A stretch of 64,000 nt of DNA. Origin: JAEKNW01 sp963678375. Its GTDB lineage: Bacteria; Cloacimonadota; Cloacimonadia; Cloacimonadales; JAFGVF01. Below are positions 53,892 to 63,602 of this stretch, piece by piece. The notes under the pieces were generated by a model. It was given only the letters and a program-made list of their open reading frames with translations, did no database searches and was not told where the DNA came from. The stretch lies in the NCBI GenBank assembly GCA_963678375.2, contig OY782831.1, positions 186,001 to 250,000 of the forward strand, written 5' to 3'. Position 1 is the first letter of the stretch, and each line of letters begins with the position of its first letter. The position numbers and the translations under genes were made by a program.

Positions 53892-54686
53892 CTATTCGTT
53901 GATTTCTCGCGAGTTTAAAACAATTCCTCTTTCAGAATTTCTGGCAAAATCTATAAATTCTCGCTGATATTCAGTCAAATGGTCTAGTTTTTCCCCTTCA
54001 GAAATGGCTTGAGAAACATTTAAACCAGAACGATAGAAGATTTTAAAGATCTCTTTAATCTCAGCAATATCTTCAGCAGAAAAACCTCTACGTTGCAAAC
54101 CAACACTGTTAATTCCACCCAAGTGGTAATCAGTTCCTTGCCCACGAGTAAAGGGAGGAATATCTTTTTTAATTTGAGAAGCACCACCGACAAATGCATA
54201 TCTTCCAATTTTCACAAACTGGTTAGCTGCACACATACCACTTACAATAGCATGATCAAGGACATGAACATGTCCAGCGAAAGTAGTTGCAGAAGATACT
54301 ATAACATGCGAACCGATTTGACAATTATGAGCAACATGTACATAAGACATTATCAAATTATGGTTACCCACGTTTGTATCTTCTTCAAGACCATTTGAAG
54401 CATTAATAGTTACATACTCACGAATTGTATTATTATCACCAATATTAACTCTAGTTGGTTCGCCTTTATATTTTAAATCTTGAGGTTTAGTCCCTATACA
54501 AGCAAAAGGATAAAATTCATTAGCATTACCAATTGTTGTATGGCCGTCAAGGACAACATGAGACTGTAAAATATTGTTATCACCCATAACAACATTTTCA
54601 GAGATCACGCAATATGGTCCGATAATATTATTTTCTCCTATTTTCGCTCCATCTTTTATGATAGCAGTAGGATGTATCTTAGACAT
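53892..54686 (-). CDS. lpxA: Acyl-ACP-UDP-N-acetylglucosamine O-acyltransferase
   Basis: First enzyme of lipid A synthesis: 3-O-acylation of UDP-GlcNAc. 264 residues. Left-handed beta-helix hexapeptide repeats from IHPTAIIKDGAKIGENNIIG, catalytic His in MSYVHVAHNCQIGSH, the LpxA-typical GTKPQDLKYKGEPT loop and a helical C-terminus with GINSVGLQRRGFSAEDI. Last gene of skp-lpxD-lpxC/fabZ-lpxA, 8 bp after its neighbour. Confidence 0.96.
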   Translation of the reverse strand: MSKIHPTAIIKDGAKIGENNIIGPYCVISENVVMGDNNILQSHVVLDGHTTIGNANEFYPFACIGTKPQDLKYKGEPTRVNIGDNNTIREYVTINASNGLEEDTNVGNHNLIMSYVHVAHNCQIGSHVIVSSATTFAGHVHVLDHAIVSGMCAANQFVKIGRYAFVGGASQIKKDIPPFTRGQGTDYHLGGINSVGLQRRGFSAEDIAEIKEIFKIFYRSGLNVSQAISEGEKLDHLTEYQREFIDFARNSERGIVLNSREINE

Positions 54687-54694
54687 TTCAGCAC

Positions 54695-56086
54695 CTACTT
54701 CTTCATTAATTTTGCTAAGAAATCACCCTCACAAACTTTTGTTGAGCCAACATAAGCATCGCCATGCATCTTTGTGATAGTTGATTTAAGCGAGATTACT
54801 TTCATTTCAAATCTTAGGATATCCCCTGGTAAGACAGGTTTTCTGAATTTAACATTATCAATAGAAGCAAAATAAGCAACATAGTTTTCTGGATCATTAA
54901 GCTGATTTAGGAGCATAATTCCGCCAGTTTGAGCCATTGCTTCAACAATTATTACTCCAGGCATAACTGGGTGATCAGGGAAATGACCTTGGAAGAAAGG
55001 TTCATTCATTGTAACATTTTTAATTCCAATGATTATTTTACCAGGTATGAATTCAATTATTTTATCAACAAATAAGAAAGGATATCTATGAGGAAGTATT
55101 TTTTGAATAGCATTAATATCGAAAACAACATCTTCTGTTCTTTTCTTTTGGAACATCTTTTGAAGCTCATTTTTTCTTTGAATAGAACGCAACTTCTTAA
55201 CTAATTCAACATTAGTTTTATGTCCTGAACGAGCTGCTAGAATATGGCCTTTTATTGGCATACCCAGCAAGGCAATATCACCAATAACATCTAGAACTTT
55301 ATGTCTGACAAATTCATTAGTATATCTTAAAGAACTAGTATTTAAAATACCTTCTGAAGTAACTTCAATATCTTTATGATAGTTGAAAGTATCTTTAAGA
55401 TTGCTTAACTCATTCTCAGTCATATTAGGTTCACCAATAACAACAGCATTCTCAAGGGAACCACCTTTAATAAGATTCTTCTCTTTTAAATAGAGGATTT
55501 CATTAATGAAACAGAAGGTTCTAGCTTTTGAAAACTCCTCTTCAAAATAAGACATATTAGGCAACCAAGTATATTGAGTACCTAAGTAAGGATGGTGATA
55601 ATCAATTAAAAATGTAACTTTCAATTCATTTGAAGGTACTATAACTATATCAACATTATCTTCTGGAGCTGAGAAATTTATTGGTTTATCAAATTCAAAA
55701 TACTCTCTTACTGAATCTTGTTGCTTCACCCCAACTTGTTTAATTAGTTGAATAAAAGGATAAGCTGATCCGTCTGCTACAGGCGCTTCGGGTCCATCAA
55801 TCTCTATAATTAAATTATCTATATCCATGCCTTTTACAGCAGCTAAAACATGTTCTATTGTACCGACAGAAGCATCTTTGATACCTATAGTTGTCCCTCT
55901 TGAGATATCAACAACATGGTCAATATCAGCAGGTATCACAGGTTTACCAGGCATATCAACTCTTATAAAGCAAATACCATCATCAGGTCCAGCTGGCTTA
56001 AATGTAATAGTTGAAATTATTCCTGAATGCAAGCCGATACCTGTATAAGAAATTGTTCCTGCAATTGTTTTTTTAAAATCACTCAT
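54695..56086 (-). CDS. lpxC/fabZ: Bifunctional UDP-3-O-acyl-N-acetylglucosamine deacetylase / 3-hydroxyacyl-ACP dehydratase
   Basis: 463 residues in one frame. LpxC half, about 1-310: starts KKTIAGTISYTGIGLHSG, with zinc ligands in GTIEHVLAAVKG and HKVLDVIGDIALLG and the general-acid His in AARSGHKTN. FabZ half, about 320-463: ILPHRYPFLFVDKI and HFPDHPVMPGVIIVEAMAQ with the catalytic His and Glu. The fusion joins the committed step of lipid A synthesis to fatty acid dehydration. It is known from Bacteroidetes and related FCB phyla. 2 bp from lpxD. Confidence 0.96.
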   Translation of the reverse strand: MSDFKKTIAGTISYTGIGLHSGIISTITFKPAGPDDGICFIRVDMPGKPVIPADIDHVVDISRGTTIGIKDASVGTIEHVLAAVKGMDIDNLIIEIDGPEAPVADGSAYPFIQLIKQVGVKQQDSVREYFEFDKPINFSAPEDNVDIVIVPSNELKVTFLIDYHHPYLGTQYTWLPNMSYFEEEFSKARTFCFINEILYLKEKNLIKGGSLENAVVIGEPNMTENELSNLKDTFNYHKDIEVTSEGILNTSSLRYTNEFVRHKVLDVIGDIALLGMPIKGHILAARSGHKTNVELVKKLRSIQRKNELQKMFQKKRTEDVVFDINAIQKILPHRYPFLFVDKIIEFIPGKIIIGIKNVTMNEPFFQGHFPDHPVMPGVIIVEAMAQTGGIMLLNQLNDPENYVAYFASIDNVKFRKPVLPGDILRFEMKVISLKSTITKMHGDAYVGSTKVCEGDFLAKLMKK

Positions 56087-56088
56087 AA

Positions 56089-57135
56089 TTATTTCTCTTT
56101 ATTCTCTTTCTTAATATTTTTTAAATAGTTCTTAAACATATCAGGCAACTTAGTTTCTGCAGCCATAATCCTTCTCTGGAGAGCAACATCTCTGGCTGGG
56201 TATCCAAGTACTTTAACATCATCTTTCAGAGTTCCGTGGATACCAGATTTGGCTCCAGCCATAACTTTGTTACCAATTTTTACATGATCAGCTACACCTA
56301 CTTGTCCAGCAAGATATACTAGATTACCTACTTGTGTAGATCCAGCTATTCCTACCTGAGAGCAGATAATAGTGTTTTCTCCGATTTTCACATTATGGCC
56401 TATCTGAACTAAATTATCTAATTTTGTATTTTTTTCTATTACAGTTGAACCGATTGTGCCTCTGTCTATACATGTATTAGCACCAATTTCAACATTATCT
56501 TTTATAATTACATTTCCTATTTGAGGTACTTTTTCTTGTACCCCATTATATAATATGTAGCCAAAACCATCTGCACCAATAACAACACCAGCATGGAGAA
56601 TAACATTATTCTCTAGTACCATATTATCATAAATTGTACAGTTAGGGAAGAGATAGCAATTATTACCAATCACTGTACCTTCCTTAATTACACAATTAGC
56701 TTCAATTGTAGTATCATTTCCAATCTTTACATTTTCTTCAATGACTACATAATCTCCGATTGAAACATTCTCACCAACTATTGCAGTCTTTGCAACCGAG
56801 GCTTTAGTTGAGATAGTTGATTCTTTTGACTGCTTATCCATTTCTAACCAGAGTTTAACCAAAACCATGAAAATAAAATATGGCTTTTCAACTTTAAGTA
56901 AGTTTGAGTATTCATTTAGATTATCATCAAAATCTGTATTTACTATTATTAAACCAGCTTTACAAGATTTTAATTTGTTAAGATAAGCCTCATTTTCATA
57001 AAAGCATACTGAGCTTGAATCTGCATCTTCTAGTTCTGCAACACTGCTAAGAACTGTTTCAAAACGAGAGACATAATCTCCTTTTGCTTGTGAGATTATG
57101 TCTTCAATTTTTAATTCATTCTTAAATATCTTCAT
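56089..57135 (-). CDS. lpxD: UDP-3-O-(3-hydroxyacyl)glucosamine N-acyltransferase
   Basis: Third step of lipid A synthesis. 348 residues. N-terminal uridine-binding domain (about 1-100), then hexapeptide repeats forming a left-handed helix. GADGFGYI and the catalytic His in NLVQIGHNVKIGENTII are present, with a C-terminal helix (ALQRRIMAAETKLPDMFKNY). Between skp and the lpxC-fabZ fusion. Confidence 0.95.
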   Translation of the reverse strand: MKIFKNELKIEDIISQAKGDYVSRFETVLSSVAELEDADSSSVCFYENEAYLNKLKSCKAGLIIVNTDFDDNLNEYSNLLKVEKPYFIFMVLVKLWLEMDKQSKESTISTKASVAKTAIVGENVSIGDYVVIEENVKIGNDTTIEANCVIKEGTVIGNNCYLFPNCTIYDNMVLENNVILHAGVVIGADGFGYILYNGVQEKVPQIGNVIIKDNVEIGANTCIDRGTIGSTVIEKNTKLDNLVQIGHNVKIGENTIICSQVGIAGSTQVGNLVYLAGQVGVADHVKIGNKVMAGAKSGIHGTLKDDVKVLGYPARDVALQRRIMAAETKLPDMFKNYLKNIKKENKEK

Positions 57136-57144
57136 CTGATCTGC

Positions 57145-57711
57145 TTATTTTTTTTCTGAACTTGATGATTCAGTTGTTCCACTATTATCATTATTTGTTT
57201 CACCACTGTTAAGTCTAGCAATAACTTTCTCAGTGATATCCATATAATCTTTGGCGTATAAGACATTACCAGCAGTAATATCAAGAACCATATCATAGTT
57301 ATCATCAATAGCAATAGACTGGATTACTTCGTTAATTCTATCAAGAATAGGTTCTAACAATTCAGCATTTCTGGCAGCAGCAGTACCTTCTTGCCCAAAA
57401 TACTGTTCCATTTTTCTATTCAATGCTTCATCTTTAGCTCTAATCTTATCTTCAGCATCCTTTTTGCCTTGTTCATTTAAAATAAGTTTTTTGTTTTCGT
57501 ATTGAGCGACCATACCTTCTAGTTCTTGTTGCATGGCTTCAATTTCTGTTCTCCAAGCTTGACTTTCAGAATCAAAGATTCTCTTGGCCTCTTGTACATC
57601 TTCTGCTTCAACCATTATTCTTTCAACGTTCACATAAGCAAGGTTAGTTGCATTGACAATAACAACTGATAAACTAAGAATCAGCATAGTTAACAATATA
57701 ATTTTTTTCAC
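57145..57711 (-). CDS. OmpH/Skp-family periplasmic chaperone
   Basis: 188 residues. Signal peptide about 1-21 (ends VNA). LAYVNVERIMVEAEDVQEAKR is the OmpH/Skp start, followed by long coiled-coil helices (about 40-120) and the closing strand NYDMVLDITAGNVLYA. Binds unfolded outer membrane proteins in the periplasm. The start is GTG at 57711 with GGAGG 7 bases upstream. The C-terminal 20 residues are Ser/Thr/Asn-rich. First gene of the lipid A operon; bamA, its usual upstream neighbour, is absent. Confidence 0.9.
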   Translation of the reverse strand: MKKIILLTMLILSLSVVIVNATNLAYVNVERIMVEAEDVQEAKRIFDSESQAWRTEIEAMQQELEGMVAQYENKKLILNEQGKKDAEDKIRAKDEALNRKMEQYFGQEGTAAARNAELLEPILDRINEVIQSIAIDDNYDMVLDITAGNVLYAKDYMDITEKVIARLNSGETNNDNSGTTESSSSEKK

Positions 57712-57749
57712 ATTTCCTCCATGAAAATCATTTCTAAACTTTATCTAAG

Positions 57750-57779
57750 ACAATATTTTTATTTTTCTATAGTAGTCAA
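57750..57779 (-). promoter_or_regulatory. Possible promoter of the lipid A operon
   Basis: Minus-strand TTGACT (57774-57779), 18-bp spacer, TATTGT (57750-57755), about 35 bases before the skp-like GTG. Confidence 0.4.
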
Positions 57780-57928
57780 TAAAATAATCTATTAATAATT
57801 TATTCTAGTTAATAATAATAGTACAAAGATAAGACTTGAAAAAAATATTTCTTGCCATAATATTAATTATTTGAGAAAATAGCATTTGCTCATTAATATT
57901 ACAGAATTTTTACAGAATGGAGGACTAA

Positions 57929-59590
57929 ATGATTAATATAGAGCTTTATAAAGATGATATAGAAGTAAAACGAATTGAGATTGAGACTTCAAGTCCCATA
58001 AGAGAAATTGTTAATGGTTTTGTTGAAAACTATGATGATGTTCTCTCATTTAAAATAAATAGTAAAAAATACCAGAATGACAACTTTATAGTAACAGAAG
58101 ATTGCCAAATCAACTGTATTACTTATAATCATATTGAGGGCAAGCGAATCTATCAAGATTCAGCAATATTTATTTTAACGAAAGCTATCTACAATCTCTT
58201 TGCAGATAAGGTCCAGCTAGTAGTTGAACATTCCATTGATGATGGTGTTTTTTGCGAACTCTTTGGTTTAGACGATTACTCTGAAAGATATATCTACTTG
58301 ATTCAAGATGAAATGGAAAAGATAGTAAAAAAAGGTCTCTGGATTGATAAGTTAAAGTTCTCATGGGATGAGGCAAAAGAAATTCTCGTTAGACAAGGAA
58401 GAAAAGATCTGATAAAAAACTTAGATTACTATTCAGATAGAGAGATTGACCTCTATAAATGTGGTGAATACTACGATTTTTATTCCCGTCCTTTAGCTGA
58501 TAATACCAAAAATGTACCAGTGTTTAAAGTTGATTATCAAGAACCAGGTCTTATCCTAAGATTCCCACAAAGAGGAAGTTTTACCATGAGAGAAAACATC
58601 CACTTCTCTGAAAAAGTCTTTGCTGCCCACCAACTACACGACAAGTGGTTAAACAACCTTAAAGTTCATAACATTATTGATATTAATAAACTCATTGACA
58701 ACTATGAAATAGGTAACTTTATACTTCATGAAGAAGCTCTTCACGAAAAAAAAATAGCTAATATAGCTGAAGAAATTGCCCAGACTAATAAAAAGATTAT
58801 TCTGATTGCTGGTCCATCTTCTTCAGGTAAAACAACTTTTTCTCATAGATTAGCTGTTCAATTATTAGTTTCTGGTTTGAAACCAATTGTTATAGGACTT
58901 GATGATTACTTTATGAGTAGAGATAGAACTCCAATATTACCTAATGGTGAGTTTGATTTTGAATCAATCCATGCTCTAGATCTTGAAATGTTAAATGACC
59001 ACCTCAAGCAATTGCTAGACGGTCAAAAAATCGAACTCCCTAAATACAACTTCGGAAGAGGGCTCTCAGAAAAAAGTGGAAAATATGTTAAGCTAACTGA
59101 CGAGAATGTTATTGTTATGGAAGGTATTCATGGTTTGAACCCAGAGTTAACTGCTCAAATTCCTGAAGATACAAAGGTTAAGATCTATGTTACAGCCCTT
59201 AATCAACTAAATATCGATAACCACAATCGAATTCCAACTACAGACTGTAGGAAAATAAGAAGATCAGTTCGTGATTATTATTATCGAGGTTATAGTGCTA
59301 ATGAAACTCTTTCGAGATGGCAATCTGTTCGTGATGGAGAAAATAGGAATATCTTCCCCTATCAAGAAAATGCAGACTATATTTTCAACAGTGGTTTAAC
59401 CTATGAACTAGGATGTTTGAAGAGCCATGCTTATAAAGAACTAAAAAAGATTCCTCAAAGCTCCCCTAATTATACTGAAGCTAGAAGACTCTTAGTTTTA
59501 CTTGGATTTATTAAAGATATTCCTGAAAAGCTCGTTCCTAATAATTCAATTTTAAGAGAATTCATCGGAGGAAGCGTTTTCGTAGGATAG
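57929..59590 (+). CDS. Nucleoside (uridine-type) kinase with N-terminal TGS/ThrRS-like domains
   Basis: 553 residues. A ubiquitin-like TGS-type start (about 1-70) leads into a threonyl-tRNA-synthetase-like additional domain (about 75-250). The P-loop kinase of the uridine kinase/phosphoribulokinase family (about 280-480) follows, with Walker A GPSSSGKTTF, GLDDYFMSRDRTP, and VIVMEGIHGLNPEL as the Walker B region. Such fusions are common in Firmicutes, Bacteroidetes and spirochaetes and are annotated as nucleoside kinases; the role of the N-terminal part is unknown. RBS GGAGG. The following small gene starts 4 bp later. Confidence 0.88.
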   Translation: MINIELYKDDIEVKRIEIETSSPIREIVNGFVENYDDVLSFKINSKKYQNDNFIVTEDCQINCITYNHIEGKRIYQDSAIFILTKAIYNLFADKVQLVVEHSIDDGVFCELFGLDDYSERYIYLIQDEMEKIVKKGLWIDKLKFSWDEAKEILVRQGRKDLIKNLDYYSDREIDLYKCGEYYDFYSRPLADNTKNVPVFKVDYQEPGLILRFPQRGSFTMRENIHFSEKVFAAHQLHDKWLNNLKVHNIIDINKLIDNYEIGNFILHEEALHEKKIANIAEEIAQTNKKIILIAGPSSSGKTTFSHRLAVQLLVSGLKPIVIGLDDYFMSRDRTPILPNGEFDFESIHALDLEMLNDHLKQLLDGQKIELPKYNFGRGLSEKSGKYVKLTDENVIVMEGIHGLNPELTAQIPEDTKVKIYVTALNQLNIDNHNRIPTTDCRKIRRSVRDYYYRGYSANETLSRWQSVRDGENRNIFPYQENADYIFNSGLTYELGCLKSHAYKELKKIPQSSPNYTEARRLLVLLGFIKDIPEKLVPNNSILREFIGGSVFVG

Positions 59591-59594
59591 AAAT

Positions 59595-59954
59595 ATGCCA
59601 GCAATTTTAACTATAAACTATAAATTAAGAAATACAGATAGACCTTGGTTTCAGAAAAACTTTATGACCTATACAGAGCTTAGTAAATGGCTTAGGGAGG
59701 ATTCTATTATAATTCTCCCTGGGCATGTTTTACAAGATGAAGAGCTTGAAAAGAAGTTGTTACTAACCAAGCTAGCCTTACCTAGAATAGTGATTTTTAT
59801 TATAACAGATGGAGATATGAGAGTTAATCATAACTTGTTTAATTTCGTCAGAGAAAACTGTTTGGAAAAAGAGATTAATTCAGCTATTATAAACCCACAT
59901 AGGATAATCGATAATAGAGTTAGTCTGAATCAAGTAATAAAAATATTAACTTAG
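59595..59954 (+). CDS. Uncharacterised 119-residue protein
   Basis: Starts 4 bp after the kinase stop, so probably co-transcribed. No signal peptide; mixed alpha/beta with a PGHVLQDEELEKKLL helix and an IVIFIITDGDMRVNH strand. Not recognised. It may be a nucleotide-related accessory of the kinase, but only position supports that. Confidence 0.7.
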   Translation: MPAILTINYKLRNTDRPWFQKNFMTYTELSKWLREDSIIILPGHVLQDEELEKKLLLTKLALPRIVIFIITDGDMRVNHNLFNFVRENCLEKEINSAIINPHRIIDNRVSLNQVIKILT

Positions 59955-60021
59955 AAATACTATTGCTTTTTTTTAGAAATAATGTATTATATCTATATGT
60001 ATATTAAGAGATAGGGGTGTA

Positions 60022-61185
60022 ATGAAACAAAAGAAAAGCCTACTTAGATTTTTTAGAAATAATAGAAAACTAGTAGAATTAGCTAGAATTTTCTTTATTA
60101 TTATTGCTTTAATTTTAGTTAGTGCCTTAGTAATTACAATATTTGAACCAAGTGATTTAGATCCAAAAGTAAATATTAAATCATTTTTTGATGCAATTTG
60201 GTGGACTATTGTTACTATAACAACTGTGGGCTATGGCGATTTTTTCCCTGTTACTGTTGTTGGGAGAATTATTGGTATTTTTATAATAATATCCGGTTTT
60301 ATAATTTTCTCTACTTTTACAGCTTATATTGCAAGTAATTTTATAGATAAGAAAATTAAAGAGAGGAAAGGTTTGAATAAAATAAAATTGAGAAATCATA
60401 TTGTTATCTGTGGATGGAATAATAGTGGACGCAGAATCCTCAAATTTTTGGTTGAACATAGCCACGAAAATCCTGTTACAGTAGTACTGATAAATGAGTT
60501 AGATGAGAGCCGAATTTCAACTATAAAAAATCATTATGAACTAGTTGATATTAAGTTTATCAGAGGAGACTTTACTAATCAAGAGATTCTAAACCGAGCA
60601 AACATTAAAGAGGCTAATCAGATAATAATACTGTTTGATGAAAGCTGTAGTGAAGGAGTACCATCTGATGAAAGAACAATTATTGCTGCCCATAATATTA
60701 GTTTTCTCAAAGTTAAAGGCCAGATAAATCTTCAATTACGACATGAGAAATACTTGCCAAGTATCCAGCGTGATAAAATTCAAAATGTAGTGATTTATGA
60801 AGATATTGGTGGGGATATCTTAGCAAATTCCACTCTCCACCCTACAATGCCTAACTTTCTTCAAGCTTTGATAAGAGGAGATGAAGATAATAGTTTCAAA
60901 GAAATGAAAATCCCTAATGATTTTGTAGGTGGAACATTTAAAGAACTTTTTGATTATCTAAGAAGTGAAAAAAAAGTCATTCTTATTGGACTTGTAACGA
61001 TTCAACCTGAGTTTTCAATAGATGATATACTATCTGATAATACTTCCAGTATTGATCTCTTTATTAAACAACAGTTTCAACAATCTAACAAGAAAATTAA
61101 TTTCTTGAATCAAAATGATAACATAAAAATTAAACCAGAAGATGATTATATTATTGATGCCAACGATATTGCTATAGTTCTGTGA
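60022..61185 (+). CDS. Two-TM potassium channel with RCK (TrkA-N/TrkA-C) domains
   Basis: 387 residues. TM1 about 18-40, pore helix and selectivity filter TITTVGYGDFFPVT, TM2 about 78-102. The TrkA-N Rossmann domain begins HIVICGWNNSGRRILKFL. The degenerate nucleotide-binding end reads VILINELDE-like, then a C-terminal RCK extension (about 285-387). The layout matches MthK/Kch-type ligand-gated K+ channels of the inner membrane. A cyclic-nucleotide-binding gene follows after 7 bp, suggesting a shared regulatory function. Confidence 0.92.
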   Translation: MKQKKSLLRFFRNNRKLVELARIFFIIIALILVSALVITIFEPSDLDPKVNIKSFFDAIWWTIVTITTVGYGDFFPVTVVGRIIGIFIIISGFIIFSTFTAYIASNFIDKKIKERKGLNKIKLRNHIVICGWNNSGRRILKFLVEHSHENPVTVVLINELDESRISTIKNHYELVDIKFIRGDFTNQEILNRANIKEANQIIILFDESCSEGVPSDERTIIAAHNISFLKVKGQINLQLRHEKYLPSIQRDKIQNVVIYEDIGGDILANSTLHPTMPNFLQALIRGDEDNSFKEMKIPNDFVGGTFKELFDYLRSEKKVILIGLVTIQPEFSIDDILSDNTSSIDLFIKQQFQQSNKKINFLNQNDNIKIKPEDDYIIDANDIAIVL

Positions 61186-61192
61186 GGTTACC

Positions 61193-61684
61193 GTGAATAA
61201 TAAATCCTACTTAAAAAATATTAAGTTGTTTACTGATTTGTCCCAAGATGAGTTAGATATTATTGAAAACTCTCTCAAACTTGTTCACTATAAAGCTGAC
61301 GAAGTTATTTTTGAAGAGGATAGTTCAGGTAATGAACTATTTCTCTTGTTTGAAGGTGAAGTTTGTATATCTAAAAAAACTTCATACATCGATCAGCAGA
61401 TTAATATTAACAAGACTCTTATTCGACTTAATGCTAAAGATTATCCCTTCTTTGGAGAGGTTGGTTTGCTTGGTAAACAATTAAGAACTGCAACTGCGAG
61501 AGCTATTACAGACTGTAAGCTCTTTTCTATAAGCCATAATGACTTTGTAAAAATTATTAAAAACCATCATCACATTGGGGTTGTTGTTTTGTGGGAAATA
61601 TCTCAGAAACTAGCTCAAATTCTTGAAAAAAATGATAATGATATTCTAAAATTAACTACAGCTCTAATATATGCTTTGAGATAA
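61193..61684 (+). CDS. Cyclic-nucleotide-binding domain protein
   Basis: 163 residues, a single cNMP-binding fold: KNIKLFTDLSQDELDIIE start, then NELFLLFEGEVCISKK and FFGEVGLLGKQLRTATARA (phosphate-binding cassette, in which the usual 'GE..L....R.A' pattern is kept). No HTH follows, so it is not a CRP-type regulator. GTG start with GAGG 8 bases upstream, 7 bp after the channel gene. Likely a trans-acting sensor subunit for the channel; this is inference. Confidence 0.87.
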   Translation: MNNKSYLKNIKLFTDLSQDELDIIENSLKLVHYKADEVIFEEDSSGNELFLLFEGEVCISKKTSYIDQQININKTLIRLNAKDYPFFGEVGLLGKQLRTATARAITDCKLFSISHNDFVKIIKNHHHIGVVVLWEISQKLAQILEKNDNDILKLTTALIYALR

Positions 61685-61691
61685 TTAGAAA

Positions 61692-62624
61692 CTACCTATA
61701 TTGGAAAATCCTTAACTTCTTATCACGACTCAACATAAAAATATAATCTTGATAAAAAGAAACATCATATAAATAATGACCATCATTATACGAGTTTGCA
61801 TGATCTAAAGTACCATCAGAGTTGATTCTATAAATTTCTAAACCACCTTGACCCAGGATGACATATAACTCATTACTATGTATTTTAATCCTTCTTATTG
61901 TATATGGAAAATATAGTACATCTTTTTCTTTTATTTTCCCTGGTGTTGAAATATCTAAGATATTAAGTTTTCTTTTTGATACTGCAAATAATAAGTCATC
62001 ATAAATTTCTAAATCATCAACTTCAAAAACTTGATAATTCTGACCAAATGGCATGGGATGTTTGATGTTGGATAAATTAACACTTGCAACTCCGTGAACA
62101 TTACCGACATAAATCAGTGGCCACTTAACAGCTAAGGTATTAAGTCCCCAGTCTTTATGATAGTTACTCACTACAACATTTGCTAGATTTGTTCCCATAT
62201 CATAAATCGTTAGTCCATTATCTCCATGAGCCAAATACATTAATGTACCATCTTGAACAACTTCATTACCATTATAAGCCCTAACATCAATCTTTCTACC
62301 AGTGGTTAATAATGAATCAATATCTCTTTTTGAACTTGTAATAGAATTTAAAGTAACTACAACTTTTTTGGAGGTAAGATTTTCGATATCTTGTATAGGT
62401 TCATTGAATCTGTAAGCACCATTTAGGTTAAAATTATATATATCAAACATTGAATATACAAATAACTCATTACCATTACTCACTGAGAGAATCTTGTTAT
62501 TGAGCTCAACAATTTCTCCAGTGACATCAATTTCTCTGCCAGTATCCCACATATACTTGTAGAAATCTGCTCTTAGGTAAGAAATTCCGATGATAAGAAC
62601 TATTAATATGAAAACTTTCTTCAT
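61692..62624 (-). CDS. Exported beta-propeller-like protein (LVIVD-type repeats)
   Basis: 310 residues; signal peptide about 1-19 (ends LRA). Repeated strands such as MYLAHGDNGLTIYDM, IYVGNVHGVASVNLSNI, LFAVSKRKLNILDIS and LYVILGQGGLEIYRI resemble LVIVD propeller blades. No catalytic motif. It lies directly after the MoxR gene on the same strand; converges with the CNBD gene, 7 bp apart, without a visible terminator. Confidence 0.75.
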   Translation of the reverse strand: MKKVFILIVLIIGISYLRADFYKYMWDTGREIDVTGEIVELNNKILSVSNGNELFVYSMFDIYNFNLNGAYRFNEPIQDIENLTSKKVVVTLNSITSSKRDIDSLLTTGRKIDVRAYNGNEVVQDGTLMYLAHGDNGLTIYDMGTNLANVVVSNYHKDWGLNTLAVKWPLIYVGNVHGVASVNLSNIKHPMPFGQNYQVFEVDDLEIYDDLLFAVSKRKLNILDISTPGKIKEKDVLYFPYTIRRIKIHSNELYVILGQGGLEIYRINSDGTLDHANSYNDGHYLYDVSFYQDYIFMLSRDKKLRIFQYR

Positions 62625-63602
62625 TTATTTAAGTAGTTTATTAATAATATCTATAGATTTTATGCCTTCTGCATCTGCAGCAAATGATGGTAAGACTCTA
62701 TGTCTTAACACAAGAGGGGCAACAAACTTAACATCTTCTTCTGAAGGTGTCAATCTACCTAGTAGGGCAGCTCTAGCTTTTGCAGCTAAAACAAGGTATT
62801 GAGAAGCTCTAGGACCTGCACCCCAGCTTATTAGCTCTCTTATATCACTTGAACATACTTCTGAGTTAGGCCTGGTTTGTCTAACTAGTTTAACAGCATA
62901 TTCATAAACATGTTCACTAACAGGTATATCTAAGATAGCTCTCTGAATAGCTAAAATTTCTTGACCTGTTACTATAGGTTTAATAGCTTTAGTCTGGGTA
63001 TTAGTTGTGACTTTTACGATTTCTAATTCATCTTCATAGCTAGGATAATCAATTATAATATTGAACATAAATCTATCAAGTTGAGCTTCTGGTAACGGAT
63101 AAGTTCCTTCTTGCTCTATTGGATTTTGAGTAGCTAGTACCAGAAAAGGTCTATCTAATTTGTATGTTTCATTACCATTAGTGATTTCATATTCTTGCAT
63201 AGCTTGTAATAATGCAGCTTGTGTTTTTGGAGGAGTTCTGTTGATTTCATCGGCTAGAATGATATTAGCAAATATTGGCCCTTGAATATATTCAAAATAT
63301 CTCTTACCATCACTTTTGTTTTCTGATAGTATGTCTGTACCTGTAATATCTGAAGGCATTAGATCTGGAGTAAATTGAATTCTGCTGAATTCAAGATTTA
63401 AGGCCTTAGCCAAACTTGAGATTAAAAGAGTTTTAGCTAAACCAGGTACTCCTTCTAAGAGAATGTGACCATTAGCAAATAATGCTATTAAAATTTTCTC
63501 AATTACATCGTCTTGACCAACTATTACCTTTTTCAGTTCTGAAACTATATCTTCTTTTATTTTACTTAGTTTTTCTATTAGTTCTACATTAGAATTACTC
63601 AT
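62625..63602 (-). CDS. MoxR-family AAA+ ATPase
   Basis: 325 residues, the usual MoxR length. Walker A EGVPGLAKTLLI, Walker B ILADEINRTPPKTQAALLQ, sensor and arginine-finger regions FLVLATQNPIEQEGTYPLPE and QLDRF. Works as a chaperone for metal or complex assembly, normally with DUF58 and VWA partners; the closest VWA gene in the window is at 20.6 kb. The start is the ATG at 63602 behind TAGGAG (a TTG upstream at 63617 is rejected). It overlaps the preceding gene by 8 bp. Confidence 0.93.
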   Translation of the reverse strand: MSNSNVELIEKLSKIKEDIVSELKKVIVGQDDVIEKILIALFANGHILLEGVPGLAKTLLISSLAKALNLEFSRIQFTPDLMPSDITGTDILSENKSDGKRYFEYIQGPIFANIILADEINRTPPKTQAALLQAMQEYEITNGNETYKLDRPFLVLATQNPIEQEGTYPLPEAQLDRFMFNIIIDYPSYEDELEIVKVTTNTQTKAIKPIVTGQEILAIQRAILDIPVSEHVYEYAVKLVRQTRPNSEVCSSDIRELISWGAGPRASQYLVLAAKARAALLGRLTPSEEDVKFVAPLVLRHRVLPSFAADAEGIKSIDIINKLLK

